The notes under the pieces were generated by a model. That model was not told the origin of the DNA, searched no databases, and saw only the letters and a program-made list of their open reading frames with translations. The translations under genes were made by a program, and so were the position numbers. A DNA stretch of 64,000 nt from NORP294 sp047627915 (GTDB lineage Bacteria > Bacteroidota > Bacteroidia > Flavobacteriales_E > Vicingaceae). Each line of letters starts with the position of its first letter. Position 1 is the first letter of the stretch. This document shows positions 54,770-62,248 of this stretch, one piece after another. The DNA is taken from positions 1-64,000 of the forward strand of contig JBLHTZ010000004.1 in NCBI GenBank assembly GCA_047627915.1, written 5' to 3'.

Positions 54770-55216
54770 TTACTCTTCTATGTTAGGTATATGTTCTAGC
54801 TCTACTCCAGCTTTCTCCAAAAATTTTAACCCGGAGTTGTCTTTATAAGCGTTTAAATAAACTACCCTCTTAATCCCAGATTGCAGCACCAGTTTACTGC
54901 ATTCTCGACAAGGAGACAGTGTAATATAAAGCGTTGCTCCGTTCGAATTGTTCGTTGACTTTGCAACTTTCATGATGGCATTTGCCTCAGCATGCAAAAC
55001 GTACCATTGCGTTTTCTTATTTTCGTCTTCACAACAATTATCAAAACCCGTTGGTGTGCCATTGTAGCCGTCTGAAATAATCATGCTATCTTTTACAATC
55101 AATGCCCCTACTTGCTTCCGCTCACAGTGTGATAACGCTCCCCACTCCGAAGCCATTCTCAAGTATGCTCTGTCGTACCGGAGTTGCTTTTCTTTTGTTT
55201 TATAGTCGATATTCAT
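54770..55216 (-). CDS. dCMP deaminase family protein
   Basis: The zinc-binding deaminase motifs HAEANAIMKVA near residue 75 (catalytic His and Glu) and TLSPCRECSKLVLQSGI near 100 (two cysteines) are intact, with the nucleotide-binding DGYNGTPTGFDNCCED near 50. dCMP deaminase makes dUMP for thymidylate synthesis. At 148 residues it is the short bacterial form. The gene is one base from the S41 protease gene on the minus strand, so they are co-transcribed. Other CDA-family substrates cannot be excluded. Confidence 0.9.
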   Translation of the reverse strand: MNIDYKTKEKQLRYDRAYLRMASEWGALSHCERKQVGALIVKDSMIISDGYNGTPTGFDNCCEDENKKTQWYVLHAEANAIMKVAKSTNNSNGATLYITLSPCRECSKLVLQSGIKRVVYLNAYKDNSGLKFLEKAGVELEHIPNIEE

Positions 55217-55223
55217 AATTCTC

Positions 55224-55258
55224 CAATTTTTAATTTTTAATCTTCAATTCTCAAATAT
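55224..55258. repeat. AT-rich heptamer tandem repeat
   Basis: Five 7-bp units follow head to tail, CAATTTT, TAATTTT, TAATCTT, CAATTCT and CAAATAT, with an initial partial unit overlapping the dCMP deaminase start. They share the pattern YAAnnTY with the heptamers around the broken gene at 61867-62215. They lie between the deaminase gene and purN. Confidence 0.7.
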
Positions 55259-55333
55259 TCCCAGAATTAAAAACTAAACCTTCACTATTGATAATTTCTT
55301 TGTATAAGAACTATCAAGGCTTTAAGCTGCCCT

Positions 55334-55909
55334 TTACTTTATATTATTAATATGTTGAACAATTGTTAATGCAAAATACTCATGCTCCAATTTCTGAATT
55401 TTTTCTGCTAACCCCTGTACAGTTTGTCCCTTTGCAATATCGCACTTCGCTTGAAATAAAATTGCTCCTTTGTCAAACTCACTGTTTACCAAATGAATTG
55501 AAATACCGCTTTCTTTTTCTCCTGCAGCAAGAACCGCCTCGTGTACAAACTTTCCATACATTCCTTTTCCACCATAATTAGGAAGTAATGCAGGGTGTAG
55601 GTTAAAAATCTTATTCTTAAATGCATCTACGAGGATTGGCTCAATCTTTCGCAAAAACCCGGCCAATACAATCCATTCTACCGCTCGCTTTTGCAAGAAG
55701 TCCAAAACAACTGTACCTTCAGCAAAGTCTGAGTTAGAAAAATAATAAATAGGGACGTCAAACTTATTTGCCACCGTATAAATACCTGCTAATTCTCTAT
55801 TTGTTATAATACAATCAATTTCAACCAAACTTTGCCTCTCGGCCAAAAATTGAAGAATTCTGTCGGCATTACTACCTGCACCTGATGCAAAAATGGCTAC
55901 TTTGGACAT
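55334..55909 (-). CDS. purN: Phosphoribosylglycinamide formyltransferase
   Basis: PurN transfers a formyl group from 10-formyl-tetrahydrofolate to GAR in purine synthesis. Motifs are the start VAIFASGAGSNADRILQF, the IFNLHPALLPNYGGKGMYG near residue 95 (catalytic His and Asn) and KESGISIHLVNSEFDKGAIL near 130. At 191 residues it is the normal length. It is separated from the dCMP deaminase gene by an AT-rich repeat, so shared transcription is uncertain. Confidence 0.93.
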   Translation of the reverse strand: MSKVAIFASGAGSNADRILQFLAERQSLVEIDCIITNRELAGIYTVANKFDVPIYYFSNSDFAEGTVVLDFLQKRAVEWIVLAGFLRKIEPILVDAFKNKIFNLHPALLPNYGGKGMYGKFVHEAVLAAGEKESGISIHLVNSEFDKGAILFQAKCDIAKGQTVQGLAEKIQKLEHEYFALTIVQHINNIK

Positions 55910-55948
55910 GTTAAAAGATCAAAACCCAAATTTAGTTTAAATCGCTCT

Positions 55949-56626
55949 GTGAGTAAAACAAATCAACCAAAAGAAGGCTTTAAATTTTTCGAAGCAAATA
56001 ACTTCAATGAAGATCGGGTGATAGATAGAAGTGCTCAATTTTTTCATGAGTTAAATGGCAGGCGTTCCATTCGAGAGTTCTCGGATAAAAAAATTCCTGA
56101 AGGGGTAATCGAAAATATTATAAAAACTGCATCAACTGCGCCTTCTGGAGCTCATAAACAACCTTGGTTTTTTGCTGTGGTTACTTCTGCAGGAATGAAA
56201 AAGAAGATTAGAGAGGCTGCAGAAAAAGAAGAATATGATAATTATAATGGCCGGATGAGCGAAGAGTGGCTAAAAGACTTAGAAAAGTTTGATACCAATT
56301 GGCAAAAGCCATTTTTGGAAGTTGCTCCTGCTTTAATTGTGATTTTCAAGCAGACTTACGAAGAGACGCTAGACGGGAAATCTAAAAATTATTATGTGAA
56401 CGAATCAGTAGGAATTGCCGCTGGAATGCTCATTTCTGCAATTCATCACGCAGGTTTGGTTACCTTAACTCATACTCCAAGCCCTCTTAATTTTTTAGCA
56501 GAATTGCTTGGCAGACCACAAAATGAAAAACCTTATCTTCTGCTTCCAGTTGGATTTCCTTCAAAAGAAGCACAAGTACCATTACTTGAAAGGAAAGCCC
56601 TCACTGATGTGATGAAACAATATTGA
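55949..56626 (+). CDS. Nitroreductase family protein (GTG start)
   Basis: The FMN-binding motifs of nitroreductases are present: RRSIREFSDKKIPEGVI near residue 38, TASTAPSGAHKQPWFF near 63 and GIAAGMLISAIHHAGL near 150. The first in-frame ATG is far inside the conserved region, so the GTG at 55949 is the likely start; it gives 225 residues. The family reduces quinones, nitro compounds or, in the IYD subgroup, dehalogenates aromatic substrates. The physiological substrate is unknown. It is divergent from purN with a short gap. Confidence 0.88.
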   Translation: MSKTNQPKEGFKFFEANNFNEDRVIDRSAQFFHELNGRRSIREFSDKKIPEGVIENIIKTASTAPSGAHKQPWFFAVVTSAGMKKKIREAAEKEEYDNYNGRMSEEWLKDLEKFDTNWQKPFLEVAPALIVIFKQTYEETLDGKSKNYYVNESVGIAAGMLISAIHHAGLVTLTHTPSPLNFLAELLGRPQNEKPYLLLPVGFPSKEAQVPLLERKALTDVMKQY

Positions 56627-56698
56627 TAAAAACCCTATGTTAAATCTAAATACAAAAACGAACAAAATTCCGTTTATAAACCTTCGCATAATTTTCGT

Positions 56699-56728
56699 GC
56701 AAGGACAATAATTAATTATTAACCTTGC
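56699..56728. promoter_or_regulatory. Inverted repeat upstream of acpP, possible operator
   Basis: GCAAGG and CCTTGC (56699-56704 and 56723-56728) enclose a palindrome AATAATTAATTATT (56707-56720). Only the two 2-nt links (AC, AA) break the symmetry. There is no T-run, so it is unlikely to be a terminator of the nitroreductase gene. It lies 69 bp before the acpP start. Which regulator might bind is unknown. Confidence 0.55.
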
Positions 56729-56796
56729 AGTGAAAATAAATTTTGATATTCTTTCAAGAAGGATTTTCTTTGCAACTTAAATTAAAATTAAAAAAG

Positions 56797-57033
56797 ATGG
56801 CAGATACAGCATCAAGAGTAAAAGCAATTATCGTTGATAAGTTAGGCGTTGAAGAAAGTGAAGTAACAGCAGAAGCTAGTTTCACAAATGATTTAGGTGC
56901 CGATTCATTAGACACTGTTGAGTTAATAATGGAATTCGAAAAGGAATTTAACATCGCTATTCCAGATGACCAAGCAGAAAAAATTGCAACCGTAGGTGAC
57001 GCAACTACTTACATTGAAGCAAATAGTAAATAA
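56797..57033 (+). CDS. acpP: Acyl carrier protein
   Basis: The 78-residue protein carries the phosphopantetheine serine in NDLGADSLDTVELIMEFEK near residue 38. The start is the ATG at 56797 (MADTASRVKAIIVDKLG); the longer frame reading from 56743 would add 18 basic, hydrophobic residues with no family support. ACP carries growing acyl chains in fatty-acid synthesis and other pathways. It is followed by fabF 15 bp downstream, then rnc, the widespread acpP-fabF-rnc order. Confidence 0.96.
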   Translation: MADTASRVKAIIVDKLGVEESEVTAEASFTNDLGADSLDTVELIMEFEKEFNIAIPDDQAEKIATVGDATTYIEANSK

Positions 57034-57048
57034 TTTATTCTCTAAACA

Positions 57049-58296
57049 ATGGAGTTGAAGAGAGTTGTTGTAACCGGACTTGGCGCAATTACGCCAATTG
57101 GAAACACCGTTGAAGAGTATTGGAAAGCATTGTTAGATGGGAGGAGCGGTGCTGCTCCCATCACTCAATTTGATGCTTCCTTATTTAAGACTAAGTTTGC
57201 CTGCGAGGTAAAAAATTACGATCCAAACGATTTTTTTGACAGAAAGGAAGCGCGTAAGCTTGACCTTTTTGCTCAGTACGCCATGATTGCCGCTGATCAA
57301 GCTATTGCCGATTCAGGTTTAGACATGGATACTATTGATAAAGATCGTTTCGGTGTGATTTGGGGCGCAGGTATTGGAGGTTTAAAAACTTTTCAAGACG
57401 AAGCTATTGCTTTTGGAACTGGTGACGGCACTCCTCGATTCAATCCATTCTTTATTCCAAAAATGATTGCAGATATTGCTCCAGGGCACATCTCAATTAA
57501 ACATGGATTAAGAGGGCCAAACTTTACTACTGTTTCAGCTTGCGCTTCTAGTACGAATGCTATTATAGATGCAGCTACCTACATCCGTTTAGGTAAAATG
57601 AAACTTTGTGTAGCAGGTGGGTCTGAAGCAGCAGTAACTGAAGCAGGAATTGGAGGCTTTAACGCTCTTCAAGCACTTTCTAAAAGAAACGACGACCCCA
57701 AAACAGCCTCTAGACCGTTTGACAAAGACCGCGATGGTTTTGTGTTAGGAGATGGCGGCGGTTCACTTATTTTAGAAGAATATGAGCATGCAAAAGCTCG
57801 TGGTGCAAAAATATATGCAGAAGTTGTTGGAAGTGGTCTTTCAGCTGATGCTTATCACATGACCGCTCCTCATCCTGATGGCTTAGGAGCGATGAACGTG
57901 ATGAAATATGCACTGGAAGATGCTGGTATGAAACCTGAAGACATTGATTATATTAATGTTCATGGAACCTCAACTCCACTTGGAGATGTAGCAGAGTCAA
58001 AAGCGATCCTTGGTGTATTTGGAGAACATGCATACAACTTAAACATTAGCTCAACAAAGTCCATGACAGGCCACCTCTTAGGAGCTGCAGGTATCATTGA
58101 AGCTATTGCATGTATTTTATCTGTTAAAAACGACATTGTCCCTCCTACCATCAATCACTTTACTGATGATGAGGCATTTGATTCAAAGCTTAATTTTACT
58201 TTTAACAAGGCTCAAAAACGAGAAGTTAGAGCAGCATTAAGTAATACATTTGGGTTTGGTGGACACAATGCATCTGCAATTTTCAAAAAAATATAA
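57049..58296 (+). CDS. fabF: 3-oxoacyl-[acyl-carrier-protein] synthase II
   Basis: FabF condenses malonyl-ACP with acyl-ACP. The catalytic triad is visible: TVSACASSTNAIIDAATY near residue 163 (Cys), NVHGTSTPLGDVAES near 303 (His), and STKSMTGHLLGAAG near 340 (His). At 415 residues it is a full-length KAS II and starts with VVVTGLGAITPIGN. It lies between acpP and rnc and is separated from rnc by only 3 bp. Confidence 0.96.
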   Translation: MELKRVVVTGLGAITPIGNTVEEYWKALLDGRSGAAPITQFDASLFKTKFACEVKNYDPNDFFDRKEARKLDLFAQYAMIAADQAIADSGLDMDTIDKDRFGVIWGAGIGGLKTFQDEAIAFGTGDGTPRFNPFFIPKMIADIAPGHISIKHGLRGPNFTTVSACASSTNAIIDAATYIRLGKMKLCVAGGSEAAVTEAGIGGFNALQALSKRNDDPKTASRPFDKDRDGFVLGDGGGSLILEEYEHAKARGAKIYAEVVGSGLSADAYHMTAPHPDGLGAMNVMKYALEDAGMKPEDIDYINVHGTSTPLGDVAESKAILGVFGEHAYNLNISSTKSMTGHLLGAAGIIEAIACILSVKNDIVPPTINHFTDDEAFDSKLNFTFNKAQKREVRAALSNTFGFGGHNASAIFKKI

Positions 58297-58299
58297 GCA

Positions 58300-59007
58300 T
58301 TGAGTCTCTTTAGAGGAATAAAGTATTTTCTTCTTTCAGACAATAGCAAACAAAAAACCTTACGCCAAATTCTGGGGTTTTATCCTAGAAATTTTTCCCT
58401 TTACGATCAAGCATTCACACACAAATCCGTTGTAAACGATAGTCAGGACAATGACAAAGTTAGCAACGAACGCCTTGAGTTTTTAGGAGATGCTATCCTA
58501 GGTGCAATTGTGGCGGAGTATTTCTTCCAAAAATTTCCGTTCGAAGATGAGGGTTTCTTAACTAAAATTCGATCTAAACTTGTTAGTCGAAATTTCTTAA
58601 ATCAACTATCAGTAGATATTGGACTTGATACATTTCTTGAAACATCTGTTAACTTAAATCGCTCTAAATCCATATTTGGGGATGCTTTTGAAGCACTTAT
58701 AGGTGCAATTTATCTAGATACTGGTTACGAGCAATGTAAGAAGTTTGTCGTCCAAAAAATAATTAAAGATTACGTAGATGTTGACGAGTTACTTGCGACT
58801 GAGACAAACTTCAAAAGCAAACTAATTGAATACTCTCAAAGCAAAAAAATAACCTACAAGTTTCAAACTACAGCTGTAGAAACAGAAAGTCTTAAATTTT
58901 TTAAGTGTGAGCTTTTCGTTGGGCAGGGAGAGCCAATTGTTGGAGAAGGCAATTCAAAAAAAAGAGCCGAACAGGAAGCTGCTCGACTCTTTTTTGAAAA
59001 GGTTTAA
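58300..59007 (+). CDS. rnc: Ribonuclease III (TTG start)
   Basis: The RNase III domain carries NERLEFLGDAILGAIVAEYF near residue 55 (Asp and Glu of the catalytic site) and FGDAFEALIGAIYLDTG near 127. A double-stranded RNA-binding domain forms the C-terminus, with KSKLIEYSQSKKITYKF and the closing SKKRAEQEAARLFFEKV. The best start is TTG at 58300, 3 bp after fabF, giving 235 residues; there is no in-frame ATG before the conserved core. It processes rRNA and mRNA. Confidence 0.93.
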   Translation: MSLFRGIKYFLLSDNSKQKTLRQILGFYPRNFSLYDQAFTHKSVVNDSQDNDKVSNERLEFLGDAILGAIVAEYFFQKFPFEDEGFLTKIRSKLVSRNFLNQLSVDIGLDTFLETSVNLNRSKSIFGDAFEALIGAIYLDTGYEQCKKFVVQKIIKDYVDVDELLATETNFKSKLIEYSQSKKITYKFQTTAVETESLKFFKCELFVGQGEPIVGEGNSKKRAEQEAARLFFEKV

Positions 59008-59014
59008 GCTTCTT

Positions 59015-60004
59015 TTATTTCAACTCTGCTAACATTCCTTTTAATCCTTCGATTACATTCACCTCAACGGAATCAATTCCCTTTAATACAGCAAGGTCGT
59101 AAGTGATCCAATCACCGAAATGGATTAAATATAAGGCCTGTTGAATTTTTCCTTCGCCTTTGGCAAAAATCTCGTTCACATTGCTGGTATATTTTCCTGC
59201 AACCTCTTTCGATTTTTCAATTCTAGCCGTGTTTCTATAGTATTCATCTTTCGATCTAAAAAATACTACTGATAAATCTTCGTTTGGTGTTCTCCACCCA
59301 ACCAACTCGTTGTGATTCATTTCAGGAATAACATGATGAGAAGATAACATTTTAGAATTTTCAGCAATCTGCTGTCTAAAACGAACTGCAACTCCTTCCA
59401 TAGGTGCTTCTGTATAAATTATTGGGAAAGTTCCGTGTAATTTGTTGGCTAGTTTCATCGCTTCTGTTTGAATGAAATCTTCTTCCGCATCCATTAATTG
59501 AATTGCGCTTTCCACTTCTCCTATAAAATCATTGCCTATTAGACCATATTGATTTAGTACAAAAAACAATTGAGGAAAAGACAAGCCGAAAGCTGCTCTT
59601 GGAGGAAGGCCACCTCTAATTTGAATCATGTTATGATCGTTCTTTTCTGCTAGCGCTCCAAATTTACCGCCTCCAGTAATGATAGCAATCTCTGCACCCT
59701 TATCGTAAGCTTGTTGATACATCTCTAACGTTTCTTCCGTATTTCCAGAGTAAGAACAGCAAATTACCAGCGTATCTTGATTTACAAATGAAGGTATCTT
59801 ATAGTCTTTGTTGATGATGATTGGCAGTGCACACTGCTCTCTTACCAATTGACTAATAATCGTTCCGCCTATACCCGAACCTCCTAGACCACAAACCAAT
59901 ACATTCATCAAAGAGTTGTCCGTATTAGAAAATTCAGCTTTCTTACCTACTTCCATCGCCTCTTTTAGGTGAGTAGTAAAACCTGCAATTAATTCATCCA
60001 TCAT
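59015..60004 (-). CDS. Bifunctional phosphoglucose/phosphomannose isomerase (SIS domain)
   Basis: Two SIS-like halves are seen, with VCGLGGSGIGGTI near residue 52, CCSYSGNTEETLE near 95, IRGGLPPRAAFGLSF near 145 and the catalytic EMNHNELVGW near 258. These fit the archaeal/Bacteroidota PGI/PMI family that interconverts glucose-6-P and fructose-6-P and also mannose-6-P. It links central metabolism with mannose-based glycan precursors. At 329 residues it is normal. It is convergent with rnc and divergent from lysS. Confidence 0.9.
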   Translation of the reverse strand: MMDELIAGFTTHLKEAMEVGKKAEFSNTDNSLMNVLVCGLGGSGIGGTIISQLVREQCALPIIINKDYKIPSFVNQDTLVICCSYSGNTEETLEMYQQAYDKGAEIAIITGGGKFGALAEKNDHNMIQIRGGLPPRAAFGLSFPQLFFVLNQYGLIGNDFIGEVESAIQLMDAEEDFIQTEAMKLANKLHGTFPIIYTEAPMEGVAVRFRQQIAENSKMLSSHHVIPEMNHNELVGWRTPNEDLSVVFFRSKDEYYRNTARIEKSKEVAGKYTSNVNEIFAKGEGKIQQALYLIHFGDWITYDLAVLKGIDSVEVNVIEGLKGMLAELK

Positions 60005-60099
60005 AGCTATATAATTTTAAGGAATGCAAAGTAACCAAAAAAAGCTCCACATTGAACAAACTTAGCCATTAACGCCTCTCTTTTTAAGCCGCTAAATAT

Positions 60100-60107
60100 T
60101 ACCTTTG
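60100..60107 (+). promoter_or_regulatory. Putative -7 promoter element for lysS
   Basis: TACCTTTG matches TAnnTTTG. It lies 18 bp before the ATG at 60126 and supports that start over an upstream TTG at 60105 that would be inside the element. Confidence 0.45.
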
Positions 60108-60125
60108 CCAACAAATTTTTTCATC

Positions 60126-61832
60126 ATGAGTATTGGACTAACAGAACAAGAAAAAGTAAGAAGAGTGACTTTAGAGCGATTGATTGATTTAGGCATAAAT
60201 CCTTATCCTGCCGAACTCTTTCCAATCAACACAAATTCGAAAGAAATTAAAGAAGGTTATAAAGAAGCTGAAAATAATTTTCAAGAAGTTGTTGTGGCAG
60301 GTCGTTTTATGAGCAAACGTATTATGGGGAAAGCCTCTTTTGCTGAGATTCAAGATGCCCATGGGAAAATCCAAATCTACATCAGCAGAGATGAAATTTG
60401 TGAAGGTGAAGACAAAACCATGTATAACGATGTTTTCAAGAAATACCTTGACATTGGTGACATTGTTGGAATAAAAGGAAGGGTATTTAAAACTCAAGTA
60501 GGAGAAATTTCAGTTTATGCAACAGAGGTAATTCTATTGACCAAGTCTTTGCGCCCTTTACCAATTGTGAAAACGGATAGTGAAGGTAAAACGCATGATG
60601 CTTTTACAGATCCTGAGCAACGGTATCGTCAGCGATACACTGACTTGATTGTAAACCCTCATGTTAAGGAGGCCTTTATAAAACGAACGAAACTGACCAA
60701 CTCTATGCGACAGTTTTTAAATGACAAGGGCTATTTAGAGGTTGAAACTCCAATTTTGCAACCCATTTATGGAGGTGCAGCAGCTCGTCCTTTTAAAACA
60801 CACCACAATACATTGGACATGACTTTGTATTTGAGAATTGCCAACGAACTCTACCTTAAAAAGTTAATTGTTGGTGGTTTTGATGGAGTTTATGAGTTTG
60901 CAAAAGATTTCAGAAATGAAGGCATGAGCCGTTTCCACAATCCTGAGTTTACTCAAATGGAGCTATACGTAGCCTATAAAGATTACTACTGGATGATGGA
61001 TTTAGTGGAAGAGATGGTTGAAAAAATTGCGCTTGATATCCACGGAAAAACAGAAGTTCAAGTTGGGAAAAACACCATAAACTTTCAACGACCATGGAAA
61101 CGATACACCATGTATGAAGCAATTGAACACTTCACAGGGGTTGATATTTCTGAAATGAATGAAGCGGAGTTGAGAGTTGCTGCTGAAAAACTTGACGTTC
61201 CAATTGACGATACCATGGGCCGCGGTAAATTAATCGATGAAATTTTTGGCGAAAAATGTGAGCCGCTTTTAATTCAACCAACTTTTATTACAGACTATCC
61301 AGTAGAAATGTCGCCATTGGCGAAAAAGCACCGCTCAAAAGAAGGCTTAGTTGAACGATTTGAGGCAGTTTGTAACGGAAAAGAAATTTGTAATGCATTC
61401 TCTGAGTTGAATGATCCAATTGATCAGCGCGCCAGATTTGAGGAGCAATTAGAGCTTGGGAAAAGAGGAGATGACGAGGCTATGATTCTAGACGAAGACT
61501 TTTTAAGAGCTATCGAGATTGGAATGCCACCAACATCAGGTTTGGGGATTGGAATTGATCGATTAGCCATGATTATGACCAACTCTAACTCTATTCAAGA
61601 TGTCTTATTCTTTCCTCAAATGAGACCGGAAAAGAAAGCAATTGAATTGAGTGACTCAGAAAAAACAATTTTTGAGGTGTTGAAAAAAGAAGGCAACTTA
61701 GAAATTGCAGTTTTAAAAGAAAAAGCGGGCTTGAGTGGAAAGCAATGGGACAAAGGAATAAAAGGTCTTGCAAAACTAGGCTTAACGAAAATAGACGTAA
61801 ACGGAGATGAAAAGTTAGTGGTGTTGAAGTAG
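60126..61832 (+). CDS. lysS: Lysyl-tRNA synthetase (class II) with a C-terminal extension
   Basis: An OB-fold anticodon domain (VVAGRFMSKRIMGKASFAEIQ near residue 60) precedes a class II core with motif 1 (LTNSMRQFLNDKGYLEVETP), motif 2 (FAKDFRNEGMSRFHNPEFTQ near 265) and motif 3 (GLGIGIDRLAMIMTN near 475). A ~55-residue extension follows (SDSEKTIFEVLKKEG, then GLTKIDVNGDEKLVVLK), which looks like a small winged-helix domain and is not in E. coli LysS. The ATG at 60126 gives 568 residues. Confidence 0.94.
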   Translation: MSIGLTEQEKVRRVTLERLIDLGINPYPAELFPINTNSKEIKEGYKEAENNFQEVVVAGRFMSKRIMGKASFAEIQDAHGKIQIYISRDEICEGEDKTMYNDVFKKYLDIGDIVGIKGRVFKTQVGEISVYATEVILLTKSLRPLPIVKTDSEGKTHDAFTDPEQRYRQRYTDLIVNPHVKEAFIKRTKLTNSMRQFLNDKGYLEVETPILQPIYGGAAARPFKTHHNTLDMTLYLRIANELYLKKLIVGGFDGVYEFAKDFRNEGMSRFHNPEFTQMELYVAYKDYYWMMDLVEEMVEKIALDIHGKTEVQVGKNTINFQRPWKRYTMYEAIEHFTGVDISEMNEAELRVAAEKLDVPIDDTMGRGKLIDEIFGEKCEPLLIQPTFITDYPVEMSPLAKKHRSKEGLVERFEAVCNGKEICNAFSELNDPIDQRARFEEQLELGKRGDDEAMILDEDFLRAIEIGMPPTSGLGIGIDRLAMIMTNSNSIQDVLFFPQMRPEKKAIELSDSEKTIFEVLKKEGNLEIAVLKEKAGLSGKQWDKGIKGLAKLGLTKIDVNGDEKLVVLK

Positions 61833-61834
61833 GA

Positions 61835-61848
61835 GACGTTAGACGTTA
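61835..61848. repeat. Left heptamer pair flanking the broken four-helix gene
   Basis: Two direct copies of GACGTTA lie 2 bp after the lysS stop. They are the inverse of the right-hand TAAnnTC heptamers at 62213-62240. Confidence 0.75.
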
Positions 61849-61866
61849 GGCAAAATTAAAAAGAAA

Positions 61867-62215
61867 ATGAAACATTGATATAAAAACTTAAAAATTTGGG
61901 ATTTAGGCATCAAAATCACCAATGAAGCTTTTGAAATACTTAACTCTTTTCCGAATGAAGAAAAATTTGGACTAACTTCACAAATTAGCAGGTGTTCAGT
62001 TTCAATTCCAAGTAATATAGCTGAGGGCTCTTCACGAACAGATAAGTCCTTCTCTCATTTTATTGACATTGCCTTAGGTTCCTCTTTTGAACTTGAAACA
62101 CAGTTAATAATTGCTAAGAATCGAGATTACCTAACAGAAGAAAAAATTTAATTCAATAATAGAAACGATCAATGAATTTCAACGAATGACAATTGGCTTC
62201 AAAAGCAAACTCTAA
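61867..62215 (+). pseudogene. Broken four-helix-bundle (S23/IVP-like) protein gene
   Basis: The frame from ATG 61867 gives MKH, a TGA stop, then YKNLKIWDLGIKITNEAF, which is the usual start of four-helix-bundle proteins related to the 23S rRNA intervening-sequence protein. It continues with TSQISRCSVSIPSNIAEGS and GSSFELETQLIIAKNRDYL, the second and third family motifs. An extra A in the run at 62141-62146 then breaks the frame; removing it gives EEKFNSIIETINEFQRMTIG and a natural stop at 62213-62215, for a total of ~115 residues, the family size. The gene is thus damaged twice. It lies between lysS and hppD and is flanked by inverted heptamer tracts. Confidence 0.85.
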
Positions 62216-62240
62216 TGTCTAAATTCTAAGATCTAAAGTC
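62213..62240. repeat. Right heptamer tract (4 units) after the broken four-helix gene
   Basis: TAATGTC, TAAATTC, TAAGATC and TAAAGTC follow head to tail, consensus TAAnnTC. The first unit overlaps the natural TAA stop of the broken gene. This is the reverse orientation of the GACGTTA pair at 61835-61848. Confidence 0.85.
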
Positions 62241-62248
62241 TTTTAAAT

